From CAYTLQ01 sp964438715 (GTDB taxonomy: Bacteria; Bacteroidota; Ignavibacteria; Ignavibacteriales; Ignavibacteriaceae), in contig CAYTLQ010000264.1 of assembly GCA_964438715.1 (NCBI GenBank), positions 1 to 22,993 of the forward strand: DNA of 22,993 bases. The letters run 5' to 3'. A model generated the notes under the pieces. That model was given only the letters and a program-made list of their open reading frames with translations. It ran no database searches and was not told where the DNA came from. The position numbers and the translations under genes were made by a program. Shown piece by piece: positions 1-8,154 of this stretch. Each line of letters begins with the position of its first letter. Position 1 is the stretch's first letter.

Positions 1-75
1 TAAAAACTTGATATTATTACAATAAAAAAAATATAAATTGAATTATTCAGAAGTCTCTAAAGGAAAGGATAAAAC

Positions 76-465
76 ATGGGTCAACAACAGTTGCTTCTCA
101 TCGTTCTTGGTGTCATAATTGTGGGAATCGCCATAGTTGTATGTATTAATCTGTTTCAGGCATCTGCAGTACAGGCAAACAGAGATGCTGTCGTCAGCCA
201 CCTTAACATTTTAGCCGCAGAAGCTCAGAAGTATTATAAAAAACCCACCACACTTGGCGGCGGCGGAAATTCTTTTGTTGGTTTTGCAATTCCTACAGGA
301 ATGAGCTCTAACGCAAGTGGAACATTTACTATCAGCACAGCGGGTACTGCTACATCTATCGTATTCCAGGGTGTTGGAACTGAGACCGGTGACAACGGAA
401 CTTCAGGAGTTACTCATCGTGCAACGGTAACAGCAACAGCAATTACAATTACTAAAGTGAACTAA
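76..465 (+). CDS. Type IV pilin-like protein, paralogue 1
   Basis: This 129-residue protein has an uninterrupted hydrophobic N-terminal helix from about residue 6 to 27 right after Met-Gly-Gln-Gln-Gln, then an amphipathic helix (about 28-55) and a small Gly/Ser/Thr-rich beta globular domain. That is the lollipop layout of type IV pilins. If a prepilin peptidase cuts after Gly2, the leader is only two residues; the usual Phe1 and Glu5 are replaced by Gln1 and Leu5. The start is fixed because an in-frame TAA lies two codons upstream (70-72), and AGGAAAGGA (61-69) is a good ribosome binding site. It is the first of two tandem paralogues in front of pilus assembly genes and is followed by its own terminator. 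It carries a Cys at residue 23 inside the helix that the paralogue lacks. The pilin role is inferred from architecture and context; no canonical prepilin motif is present. Confidence 0.8.
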   Translation: MGQQQLLLIVLGVIIVGIAIVVCINLFQASAVQANRDAVVSHLNILAAEAQKYYKKPTTLGGGGNSFVGFAIPTGMSSNASGTFTISTAGTATSIVFQGVGTETGDNGTSGVTHRATVTATAITITKVN

Positions 466-493
466 AGGGGTCCTAAGAGGATTGTAATTTGCT

Positions 494-520
494 AACCCGT
501 CTTTTGACGGGTTTTTTTTT
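494..520 (+). terminator. Rho-independent terminator after pilin 1
   Basis: A perfect 8-bp stem AACCCGTC / GACGGGTT with a TTTT loop (502-505) is followed by an uninterrupted T run to 520. It begins 28 bases after the stop codon of pilin 1. It should end or attenuate the pilin 1 transcript, so that pilin 2 and the assembly operon need another promoter. Confidence 0.9.
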
Positions 521-549
521 ATTACCCTTACCTAAAACCATAAAAAATC

Positions 550-565
550 TGGTACAATATTTGAG
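550..565 (+). promoter_or_regulatory. Sigma-54-like -24/-12 promoter for pilin 2
   Basis: TGGTACAATATTTGAG fits the sigma-54 pattern TGGCACR-N4-TTGCA, with GG at 551-552, ten bases, then GA instead of GC at -12. It lies just after the pilin 1 terminator and about 100 bases before the pilin 2 start. A nearly identical core (TGGCACAATATTT) precedes the lipoprotein gene at 17523, and an NtrC-type sigma-54 activator is encoded in the window. Pilin genes are sigma-54 dependent in several bacteria, so the role is plausible, but the -12 element is imperfect. Confidence 0.45.
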
Positions 566-666
566 AAAATATGTAATTACAACTGACAAATATTTCAGTT
601 CTTTGAACACATCGTAAATTTATATTTAATAATTAAGTTTGAATTAAATAAATCAATGAGTAGAAC

Positions 667-1056
667 ATGGGTCAGCAACAACTGCTTTTAATTGTTTTAG
701 GAGTTATCATTGTTGGGATAGCAATTGTTACAGGCATCAGCCTTTTCCAAAGCAATGCTATAGAATCGAACCGAAATGCCGTTATAGCTGATTTACATCA
801 TATTGCTCATCTTGCTCAGGCATATTATAAGCGCCCCACGAACTTTGGCGGCGGAGGTAGATCTTTCGTTGGATTCACTATCCCCACCGAACTTCAAACT
901 ACAGGACATGGTACATACACCATCAGTACCGCCGGTACTGCAACCCAGATTGTAATTCAGGGTGTGGGCAATGAAATCGGAGATAATGGCACAAGCGGTG
1001 TAACTTACAGAGCTACGGTTACCGAAACAAATATTACTCATTCAAAAATAAACTGA
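667..1056 (+). CDS. Type IV pilin-like protein, paralogue 2
   Basis: This 129-residue paralogue has the same length as the gene at 76 and the first 21 residues are identical, while the remainder diverges moderately. Strong conservation returns at the GGGG-SFVGF stretch (about residues 61-70), the TISTAGTAT strand and the GDNGTSGVT segment. An in-frame TAG (661-663) sits two codons before the ATG, so no longer leader can be encoded, as in paralogue 1. The upstream ribosome binding site is weak (AATGAG). It lies 238 bases ahead of the platform-protein gene with no terminator visible between them, so read-through into the assembly operon is possible. It may be a second major pilin, a minor pilin or an alternately expressed variant; the sequence does not decide between these. 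Confidence 0.8.
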   Translation: MGQQQLLLIVLGVIIVGIAIVTGISLFQSNAIESNRNAVIADLHHIAHLAQAYYKRPTNFGGGGRSFVGFTIPTELQTTGHGTYTISTAGTATQIVIQGVGNEIGDNGTSGVTYRATVTETNITHSKIN

Positions 1057-1294
1057 TTTTCCTATGTATTAAGTATTGAGTTTCTTGTCTATAATTTTTT
1101 GCCCCCGATAACCCTCTCAAAGTTTATTGTGCTCACTTCTTTTTTACATGCTATAATTATACCTCTAAGTCCATTCAATTCCTTGTTGACAAAAGACTTA
1201 CTCTAAATAACTGTAAGTAAAGTTCTAAGTAATCTGTATTTTGTCAATTATTTATTATATTATAGCAAAAAGTTAAGAGAATTATAGTTGTATT
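1057..1294. other. Intergenic region before the pilus assembly operon
   Basis: These 238 AT-rich bases contain no convincing gene. A TATAAT (1152-1157) is preceded by TTGTGC (1127-1132) at a long 19-base spacing, and a TTGACA (1186-1191) has no good -10 partner. An imperfect inverted repeat ACTTAC (1196-1201) / GTAAGT (1213-1218) has no T tract. A promoter for the operon is likely somewhere here, but none can be fixed from sequence alone. Confidence 0.5.
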
Positions 1295-2668
1295 ATGGTT
1301 GAGTGTCGATTCGTTGCCGAGAACCCTGCAGGCAAAATGATTAGTGGTTCTGTTACCGCAGAGAAGATGGGAGAGGCAAAGAAAAAAATTGCTGCGCTTG
1401 CCGAAAAGAATCAACTGAAAATTAAAAGCATCGAGAAAAAATCCTCCTGGATGTACACAGCCAGGAAGGGCAAAGAAAAGCCAATTAAGGGCGAACAAAA
1501 AGCTTTTAGTAAACAGGAAGTTGTTGATGCCCTCCGAAGACTTGGTTACGATCAGATTACTGTAAACAAAAAACTTATTGAATTTGCCGGAAAACCACCA
1601 CAACAGGATATTGTTACCTTTGTAAAAATCAGTTCTGAACTTATGGATCAGAAACTGGCTTTCGGCGAAATCATGACTCTTCTCATTAACGACACCCAAA
1701 ATAAAACTCTTAAGGAAACCTTACGAGATATTAACAACGAGTTAAAAAAAGGCGCCGATAGTCAGGCAATTTTTCTTCGTTATCAGGCGGTGTTTGGTAA
1801 ATTTACTGCTTATATGCTTGGTCTTGCATCAAAAAGCGGTAATATGGCTGAAATTTATCGTGCCACTGCAAAGTTTCTTGAGCGTCAACAAGAGTTTAAA
1901 AAGAGTTTGCGAAGTGCATTAATTAGTCCCGCTGTAACAATTTTCGTGTTATTTCTTGCTGTATTGTATTATGTGGGATATATCTTCCCTGAGACAGCAA
2001 ACCTTTTTGTGCGCTTTAAAATTGATTTGCCGCCAATGACAAAAGCTACTCTTGGCATAAGTGATTTTCTCAGAAGCAATATTCTCATTATTCTTGCAGT
2101 AGTTTTCATTCCGATAATAGTTATCGGAAGATTTACCACAACCCCTAAAGGGCAACTCGTAAAAGACCGACTTTTGATGCGGGCTCCTATGATAGGAAAC
2201 CTCATACACAAAACACTTATCGAAGTTTTTTGTCGTGTGTTTTATACACTATACAGCGGTTCGGCAGAAAGCATTGAGCCTATACGAATTGCCGCTGAGG
2301 CAACCGGCAACTCGTATTTCGAATCACGAATTAAAAACATTGCTATTCCTTTAATGATTAAAAAAGGTGTTGGTATTACCGATGCATTTAAAGAGAGCGG
2401 GGTTTTCACTGATACAGCAATTTCACGGTTTCATTCCGGCGAAGAGACAGGAACAATAAAAAATACAGCTTTACAACTCGCAAATTATTACGAAAGTGAA
2501 ACTGTATTTAAACTGAAAAATATCATTGAATTAATTCAGGTTATTATTGCAATGGTCATTATGATAGTAATGATTTTGCTTACTCTTGTTTCTGCTGAAA
2601 CTGCTACCGTAAAACCAAAAACTCCGGGTATGGGTTATATGATATCATTAATTCAGGGGTTGTTTTAA
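1295..2668 (+). CDS. pilC: Type IV pilus inner-membrane platform protein (PilC/GspF family)
   Basis: At 457 residues it is somewhat longer than the usual 400-410. The N-terminus resembles the small leading domain of this family (residue pattern F-A-x-NPAGK-x-I-x-G-x-V-A). Two GspF repeats follow, at about 105-230 and 305-400; both contain the family's helical pattern with G-x-G/S-N (GLASKSGNMAEIY) and G-E-E-T-G. Three transmembrane segments are visible at about 207-231, 260-282 and 409-433. The protein forms the inner-membrane platform on which the extension and retraction ATPases act to insert or remove pilins. The ATG has only a poor ribosome binding site. Its TAA overlaps the next start as TAATG, so translation with the ATPase is probably coupled. 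No frame problems are seen. Confidence 0.92.
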   Translation: MVECRFVAENPAGKMISGSVTAEKMGEAKKKIAALAEKNQLKIKSIEKKSSWMYTARKGKEKPIKGEQKAFSKQEVVDALRRLGYDQITVNKKLIEFAGKPPQQDIVTFVKISSELMDQKLAFGEIMTLLINDTQNKTLKETLRDINNELKKGADSQAIFLRYQAVFGKFTAYMLGLASKSGNMAEIYRATAKFLERQQEFKKSLRSALISPAVTIFVLFLAVLYYVGYIFPETANLFVRFKIDLPPMTKATLGISDFLRSNILIILAVVFIPIIVIGRFTTTPKGQLVKDRLLMRAPMIGNLIHKTLIEVFCRVFYTLYSGSAESIEPIRIAAEATGNSYFESRIKNIAIPLMIKKGVGITDAFKESGVFTDTAISRFHSGEETGTIKNTALQLANYYESETVFKLKNIIELIQVIIAMVIMIVMILLTLVSAETATVKPKTPGMGYMISLIQGLF

Positions 2669-4464
2669 TGCTCGATAATACGATAGAATTCACCGATAAA
2701 ATCGGATATTTGCTCTTCAAAAAAGGCATTATTGATGCCGACACTCTTGAAAAAGCCTTAACTGCGAAGAATAACGATAAAACGAAAAACAAACGCAATC
2801 TTGCTCAGATACTCGTTCAGGATTTCGGGTTTGAACACGACCGTATCTTTGCAGAAGTAGCTTCTCTTTATGCATTCCGTTTGTTTGATGTTTCCATTGA
2901 AGAACTACCGCCGGAACTTGCTGATGGAATGAAAAAAATGGTGAATGCCGCCGGTGATAGTCTCAAACAGTTGATGCGATCCAGTGGTGTGCTGCCTTAC
3001 AAATACGATGAAAAACAAAAAGACAAACTGCTTGTCGCCGCAATTGACCCAACCGATAGAAATATTCCAAAAATTGCGTTTGGATTAAATGCAAAAAAAT
3101 ATGAAGTGGTATTCATAAAGAAAAAAGATTATGACAAACTTTATGAAAAACTCTTCCCACCCGAAAATGAATTCCTCAAAGCGCTTGAAGAACTTCCTTC
3201 AGAAATACATGTTGAGGAAACCGGCGACGATAAATCCCTTGACGAGGCTGAACTTGATGCTGAAATTAATAAATCGGCTCTGGTGAACATTGTTGAAGCG
3301 GCTTTGGTTGAAGGTACCCGCAAAGGTGTGAGTGATATTCATTTCGTTCCCGTTTCAAATAAACGCACCGATATTATGTTTCGCCTCGACGGACTTCTTC
3401 GTCTGTGGCATAGTCAGGATAATACTTCACCGGAAGCTGTTATTGCAGTGGTTAAAGACCGTTCACGAGGTCTCGATAGGTTTGAAAGAGAGCGCGCACA
3501 GGACGGTTTTATTCAACGCGAAATTGACGGACACATTATTCGTTTTCGTGTTTCTGTACTTCCAATGGTAGGCACAGAGTTAAAAAATAAATTTGAAAGT
3601 ATTGTTATCCGTATTCTGGATGACAGAAAAGTTATAAAAGATTTAAGCAAGCTCGGATTGACCGGGTATGCAAAAACTGCTTTTGAAAAATCCATCAACG
3701 CTCCGCAGGGAATGGTTATTCTGACTGGTCCTACGGGTAGCGGTAAAAGTACAACACTTATCGCAGCGCTTTATCAGGTTATTGATCCGACAGTGAATGT
3801 GTTAACTGTGGAAGATCCTGTTGAATATGTTATTGAGGGTGCCCGTCAATTAAAAATCGGCCCAAAAATGAATTTTGAACAGGCAATCAGGGCAATTCTT
3901 CGCCACGACCCCGATATAGTACTCGTGGGTGAGATGCGCGACAAAGAAACAGCCGAAGTTGCTATTAAACTTGCTAATACGGGTCACCTTACATTCTCTA
4001 CTTTGCACACTAACGATGCTCCGAGCGCTGTTTCCCGTCTTTATAAAATGGGTATTGAGCCATTTCTTATTGCTTACGCCATTAACATTATTGTGGCGCA
4101 ACGACTCATTCGCAGACTCTGCCCCAACTGTAAAAAGAAAACAGAGAAACTCGATCCCGAAATGTTAAAGTCTCTCGGACTGAATTATGAAGACTGGAAG
4201 GATGTTGAGGTATTTGAAGCCGTGGGTTGCGATAAGTGCAGTGGTACCGGTTACAAAGGTCGGCTTGCCATACATGAAGCATTATATTTTTCAAAGGAAT
4301 TGCGTCAAATTATTGTCCGCTCAGGCGATGATGTTGATGAAGAACAAATCAGAATTCAGGCAAAGAAAGATGGCTCATTAAACCTCAGAGAAAGCGGCTT
4401 TGAAAAAGTACGGGCAGGCTTGACATCGTTTGAAGAAGTAATTTCGGCTACAATGGAAGAATAG
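2668..4464 (+). CDS. pilB: Type IV pilus assembly (extension) ATPase, PilB/GspE family
   Basis: The 598-residue cytoplasmic hexameric ATPase drives pilus extension. An N-terminal MshEN/GspE-N type region spans about residues 1-165. The core holds Walker A GPTGSGKST (354-362, Lys360), an Asp/His box region near residues 370-415, Walker B with catalytic glutamate in DPDIVLVGEMRD (414-425, Glu422) and the His-box STLHTND. The zinc knuckle typical of extension ATPases is present: Cys485-x2-Cys488 and Cys521-x2-Cys524. This knuckle distinguishes it from the second ATPase that follows. Length and motif order match PilB/GspE. It overlaps the platform gene by one base and lies seven bases before the PilT-like gene. 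Confidence 0.95.
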   Translation: MLDNTIEFTDKIGYLLFKKGIIDADTLEKALTAKNNDKTKNKRNLAQILVQDFGFEHDRIFAEVASLYAFRLFDVSIEELPPELADGMKKMVNAAGDSLKQLMRSSGVLPYKYDEKQKDKLLVAAIDPTDRNIPKIAFGLNAKKYEVVFIKKKDYDKLYEKLFPPENEFLKALEELPSEIHVEETGDDKSLDEAELDAEINKSALVNIVEAALVEGTRKGVSDIHFVPVSNKRTDIMFRLDGLLRLWHSQDNTSPEAVIAVVKDRSRGLDRFERERAQDGFIQREIDGHIIRFRVSVLPMVGTELKNKFESIVIRILDDRKVIKDLSKLGLTGYAKTAFEKSINAPQGMVILTGPTGSGKSTTLIAALYQVIDPTVNVLTVEDPVEYVIEGARQLKIGPKMNFEQAIRAILRHDPDIVLVGEMRDKETAEVAIKLANTGHLTFSTLHTNDAPSAVSRLYKMGIEPFLIAYAINIIVAQRLIRRLCPNCKKKTEKLDPEMLKSLGLNYEDWKDVEVFEAVGCDKCSGTGYKGRLAIHEALYFSKELRQIIVRSGDDVDEEQIRIQAKKDGSLNLRESGFEKVRAGLTSFEEVISATMEE

Positions 4465-4471
4465 GTGCCGG

Positions 4472-5698
4472 ATGATTGAAGAAACCAAAGCAATATTAAG
4501 TAAGGTTACCTCACAGATTCCCCCTACAATTCTCGGGCAAGACAGAATCAGCTTCATCATAGAAAAATTTTCAATATTCACTGCCGAAGAACGAGGGTTA
4601 TTTCTGGCTCTCTTTAACCGTATTCTTACAAACATGATTGAACGCGAAGCCTCGGATATTGAATTCGGAGGTCATGCAAGCGACTCGTTTGTCTGGATGC
4701 GTGTTTTTGGGAAAAAAGAGCGAATGAAAGATCTCCCTACTTTCACGCAGGATGAAGCGGCAATTTTTATTATCAATCTGCTTAATGAAAATCAGCGCCG
4801 ATATTTTCTTGTAACACGAAGCCTCGATTTTAGTTATACATTTTATTATGAGCGCAAGGGATTTTATCAGCGATTTCGTGCAACAGTGTATTTTGATCTT
4901 GATACTGTTGCGCTGAATATGCGTGCAATTTCAGCAAAATCTCGCCCCATAGAAAGTTTTGAGTTTCACCCTAATGTTCTCAAAGCGCTTAGCCATACAT
5001 ATCTGAAGTTCGGGCTTACACTTGTCACAGGTATCACCGGTTCGGGTAAATCGACTACATTAGATGCAATTATCGACTTCCATAATCGGATAGACCCTGC
5101 TCATATAGTCATTATTGCATCTCCACTTGAGTATATTCATAAGTCGAATGTTGCTCTCGTTCGTCATAGAGAAGTCGGAAGAGATGTACTTTCATTTAAA
5201 GACGGCGTTGTACAATCGTTGCGTCAGGACCCCGATATAATTGTCATCGGTGAAATGCGCGACCCCGATACCATAATGGCAGCCCTCGAAGTTACCGATA
5301 CAGGTCATAAAGTATTTTCCACCCTTCATACATCAAGCGCCGTGGAATCCATTGACCGTATTATTGCTGAAGTGCACCCAACTGAACAAGATCGTGTGCG
5401 CAACAGACTTGCTGATGTTTTAACCTGCGTCATATCTCAAAAACTTGTACCAACAATACAGGGTAAAATTGTTCTTGCAAAAGAAGTATTGTTAGTTAAT
5501 GCAAGTGTGAAAGCCGCTATTAAAAATAATAATACCAGTGAAATCTATATGATGATCAACCAGGGCGGTCAATATGGCATGAACACACTCGAGCAAGATC
5601 TTAAAAGACTTTATCAGGCAAAACGCATTTCGTTGGAAACCGCTATTGCCTTTGCAAATAACAAAGTCAGAATGCAACAATTATTAACGGCGGTATAG
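4472..5698 (+). CDS. pilT: PilT-like pilus retraction ATPase
   Basis: This 408-residue P-loop ATPase is closer to PilT than to PilB. Walker A is GITGSGKST (187-195, Lys193), Walker B is DPDIIVIGEMRD (253-264, Glu261), and STLHTSSAVESIDRII matches the PilT His-box and following helix. It lacks the Cys-x2-Cys zinc pairs of extension ATPases, and its C-terminus (RISLETAIAFANN) resembles PilT's C-terminal helix. It is about 40-60 residues longer than typical PilT, mainly through a longer N-terminal region (residues 1-60). AGGTG precedes the ATG by a few bases. Its presence next to pilB indicates a retractile pilus (twitching, DNA uptake or adhesion) rather than a one-way type II secretion pseudopilus; the specific function cannot be read from sequence. 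Confidence 0.9.
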   Translation: MIEETKAILSKVTSQIPPTILGQDRISFIIEKFSIFTAEERGLFLALFNRILTNMIEREASDIEFGGHASDSFVWMRVFGKKERMKDLPTFTQDEAAIFIINLLNENQRRYFLVTRSLDFSYTFYYERKGFYQRFRATVYFDLDTVALNMRAISAKSRPIESFEFHPNVLKALSHTYLKFGLTLVTGITGSGKSTTLDAIIDFHNRIDPAHIVIIASPLEYIHKSNVALVRHREVGRDVLSFKDGVVQSLRQDPDIIVIGEMRDPDTIMAALEVTDTGHKVFSTLHTSSAVESIDRIIAEVHPTEQDRVRNRLADVLTCVISQKLVPTIQGKIVLAKEVLLVNASVKAAIKNNNTSEIYMMINQGGQYGMNTLEQDLKRLYQAKRISLETAIAFANNKVRMQQLLTAV

Positions 5699-7249
5699 AT
5701 GAAGCCATTAATATGCGTTTATTGTGAAGGCAATGACACAAAATTTGGTGTTTTCGTAAAAGAAAAGAACCAGATTAAAATGCTGAAAGCCGCGTCTATT
5801 GATGTTTATGGCGGTGGAGGTAAAAAGGAATCTGTTCAAGACCCTCTTCAGCTTATTGATGGTGATGCAGGATTACAATTAGAAGGGGATATGAGCGCCA
5901 ATCTGGGCGGTACAGAAATGGATTCCGGGGGAGGTAGTGTTTTCGAAGGAGTCATAAATAGTGAACTTCAAGGTATAAAACTTCATCAGAGTCTGTTTAT
6001 ACCCGTACTCACCGAGCCTTCTGTGTATTACCAGATAGTAAGCAAAAAAACAACCGGTGGGGGAGGGAACACAGCAAGCGTTACTCAGGAAATACTCAGC
6101 GAAAACAGCGAATTAAAAGAGAAAAAAGTTGACCGCGACACATACGCAAAAGTGGAGCTTGCTGACGGAGGAACTCTTACTGTGTATGTAAGGCAGGATA
6201 TTGCCTGCATTAGAATGATAAACCGCCTTGCACAATACAATAATCGTCGCTTCTATAAAATTGTCAGTGTTAAAAGCGCCGAAATTTCTCTTGTTAATTA
6301 TGTAGCGAAGAAAAAGAAATTTTTTCCGGATGATTTTTCTCTTATTGTCTATATCGGAAAAGAATACAGTAAACTTATTTTCCTGCAGGGAAGGAAACTA
6401 CGACACATTGGCAGTACCCTTGACATAGGAACCTCAAACCTTCATACTTATGATGTGTACTTTTCAAAAATACTCCTCGAAATGGAGAACGGCGGAATAC
6501 CTACTTTGGATAATATTGTGGTTTGTGGTGAGGATGTATCGGAGAACCTTATACTTTCGTTTTACGGTACTTTCCCTGAAACGAATGTAAGCAGAGTTGA
6601 ATTTGAAGAAATTGATGTAACCAGCCTTTCGGAAGAGAACCGTACTTCTATCTCATCCTTTACCATGCCCATTGCTGTTGCAACAGAATATTTCGAAGAG
6701 CAGGCAAAACAATTTACCGGTATCAACCTCCTTCCAAAGTATGTAAAAGAAGATCAGAAAATCCTGCAATTTGCATGGCACGGATATCTGATGTTTCCTC
6801 TTTTATTTGGCGCCGCGTTTTATATTACAATGCAGATTCTTGCGAACCAAAGTACTCTCCGCCAACTTAATACGGATATCACAATACAAACTCAACTTAA
6901 ACAGCAAAATCTGGCAATACTTTCTCAGATAGAAGAGTTGCAGGCCAGAATCAGCAATTTCGACCAAACGCAGACAATACTTGATTCCGTTTCTGTTGGA
7001 ACGGAGGTTTGGGGTAATTTTCTGAAAAAATCTGCTGATTATGCCGCTACAAAACGAAATTATTGGTTCAGGGGGCTTTCTATTGAGGAAATAACCGGCG
7101 TAAAAGTTGAAGGCCATTCGCTTGATAAAAAAATATTAACTGATGTTACTTCAAAGATTGATTCGGCAATATTAAAGAGTGTTAACTTTGATCCTATAAA
7201 AGAAACAAGTGCATACAGGTTTGTCATTAATTTTAAGGTTCCCAAGTAA
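5699..7249 (+). CDS. PilM-PilN fusion (GspL-like) inner-membrane assembly protein
   Basis: The 516-residue protein joins two pieces that are normally separate in type IV pili. Residues 1-350 look like a divergent PilM/GspL actin-like cytoplasmic domain, with a beta strand start ICVYCEG-x-D-x-KFGVF and a later phosphate-loop-like FSLIVYIGKE and LDIGTS. One transmembrane helix spans about 364-382. It is followed by a coiled coil (385-425) and a periplasmic PilN-type domain with the pattern WFRGLSIE...GVKVEGHS...VNFDP. This gives the GspL topology in one chain. The ATG directly abuts the pilT stop. Three glycine-rich stretches (around residues 38-41, 69-80 and 119-122) interrupt the N-terminal domain and may be loops. 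PilM-like assignment is moderate; the PilN-like half and gene order support it. Confidence 0.75.
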   Translation: MKPLICVYCEGNDTKFGVFVKEKNQIKMLKAASIDVYGGGGKKESVQDPLQLIDGDAGLQLEGDMSANLGGTEMDSGGGSVFEGVINSELQGIKLHQSLFIPVLTEPSVYYQIVSKKTTGGGGNTASVTQEILSENSELKEKKVDRDTYAKVELADGGTLTVYVRQDIACIRMINRLAQYNNRRFYKIVSVKSAEISLVNYVAKKKKFFPDDFSLIVYIGKEYSKLIFLQGRKLRHIGSTLDIGTSNLHTYDVYFSKILLEMENGGIPTLDNIVVCGEDVSENLILSFYGTFPETNVSRVEFEEIDVTSLSEENRTSISSFTMPIAVATEYFEEQAKQFTGINLLPKYVKEDQKILQFAWHGYLMFPLLFGAAFYITMQILANQSTLRQLNTDITIQTQLKQQNLAILSQIEELQARISNFDQTQTILDSVSVGTEVWGNFLKKSADYAATKRNYWFRGLSIEEITGVKVEGHSLDKKILTDVTSKIDSAILKSVNFDPIKETSAYRFVINFKVPK

Positions 7250-7261
7250 TACTGCCGGCAA

Positions 7262-8152
7262 ATGAACAGAAAACTTCAGAATACTCTTGCTCTTGTCGGT
7301 ATCCTTGCGTTAATCCTGATTCTGGGATTTGCATTTATTTTCTTTTTTCAGAAATCGTCAATAAAAAAGAAAAATGCCGAGCTATCAGAACTTAAAGCAT
7401 TTGAATATGATACTGAAGTCCTTAATCAGCAATTACAAGATAAAAAGCGCGAAGCTGAGGTATTAGACTCGGTTCTTGCGGCAAGGAAATTCAATATTCC
7501 AATGAATCTTTCTCCATTGCATTTTTATGATTTTATAAATGGTATAACCGGTTATCTTTCGGAAGATGTTATTATTAATATTGAATTTACTGAGAAAAAA
7601 ACCGATAAGAACTTTTTCTTTTATGAATATAAACTGAATGGCGTGGGTACTTTTAATGATGTGTACCAGATTATTTATGCAATTGAGCAGAGTAAGGAGC
7701 TGAAAAAAATACTTTCCATAAATCTTTCGAATTTTGTTTCAGCGGAAGAGGATGTTGAACCGGAGTTCCTTGTTTCCTATGCTCTTACGGTCGGTGTTTA
7801 TTTTGCCGATAATGACCGGTTTACGACTTCAGAGTATGTTGAGAACCCGCTCCGCGCAGGTCGTTTATACGACATTTTTTATCCTCTTATTCGTACGAAT
7901 ATACCGCCAAATATTGAAGGATTACTCGATGTTCAGGGCGCCCGCCTTCTTGCTATTGTTCCCGAGGGCGCATTCCTCAGCGATATTAAGGGACAGTCCT
8001 ATCTCCTTATTGAAGGAGATAGAGTTTATCTGGGATATTTGACTCAAATTGACCGTAAAACCAATACCGTAAAATTTGTTCTGAACAAAGGCGGTATTGT
8101 TGAATCTGTTATTCTGAACCTTGAAAAAGAAATTCAAAGAGTTGAAAAGTAG
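7262..8152 (+). CDS. PilO-PilP-like fusion, pilus alignment protein
   Basis: This 296-residue protein has a short cytoplasmic N-terminus, a transmembrane helix at about 10-31, a coiled coil (35-75) and a PilO-like ferredoxin fold region (about 78-175; PLHFYDFINGI and GTFNDVYQIIYAIEQ are typical). After a linker, residues 220-293 resemble a PilP/GspC homology domain: VQGARLLAIVPEGA, then LLIEGDRVYLGYLTQID and a final beta strand. PilP normally is a separate lipoprotein bridging PilNO to the secretin, and no separate pilP gene is present here, so the fusion would fill that role. It starts 12 bases after the PilM-PilN gene and three bases before the secretin. PilO assignment is good; the PilP-like part is inferred from pattern and gene order. 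Confidence 0.7.
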   Translation: MNRKLQNTLALVGILALILILGFAFIFFFQKSSIKKKNAELSELKAFEYDTEVLNQQLQDKKREAEVLDSVLAARKFNIPMNLSPLHFYDFINGITGYLSEDVIINIEFTEKKTDKNFFFYEYKLNGVGTFNDVYQIIYAIEQSKELKKILSINLSNFVSAEEDVEPEFLVSYALTVGVYFADNDRFTTSEYVENPLRAGRLYDIFYPLIRTNIPPNIEGLLDVQGARLLAIVPEGAFLSDIKGQSYLLIEGDRVYLGYLTQIDRKTNTVKFVLNKGGIVESVILNLEKEIQRVEK

Positions 8153-8154
8153 AG

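Noticed and set aside
154..177. Extra copies of the TTTCAGGCAT word inside pilin 1 as activator sites
   Set aside because: They encode Gln-Ala codons, lack the 21-base phasing and lie almost 400 bases from the sigma-54-like site.
602..641. Bacteroidota-type promoter TTTG...TAAGTTTG before pilin 2
   Set aside because: TAAGTTTG (634-641) fits TAnnTTTG but the only upstream TTTG (602-605) is too far away; the sigma-54-like site nearby is more convincing.
793..1041. Antisense open frame across pilin 2
   Set aside because: It lies wholly inside a well supported gene, has Cys-rich low-quality composition and no ribosome binding site.
1127..1191. Sigma-70-type promoter TTGTGC...TATAAT or TTGACA before pilC
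   Set aside because: The first has a 19-base spacing and a poor -35, the second has no -10 at a proper distance; in DNA this AT-rich such matches are expected by chance.
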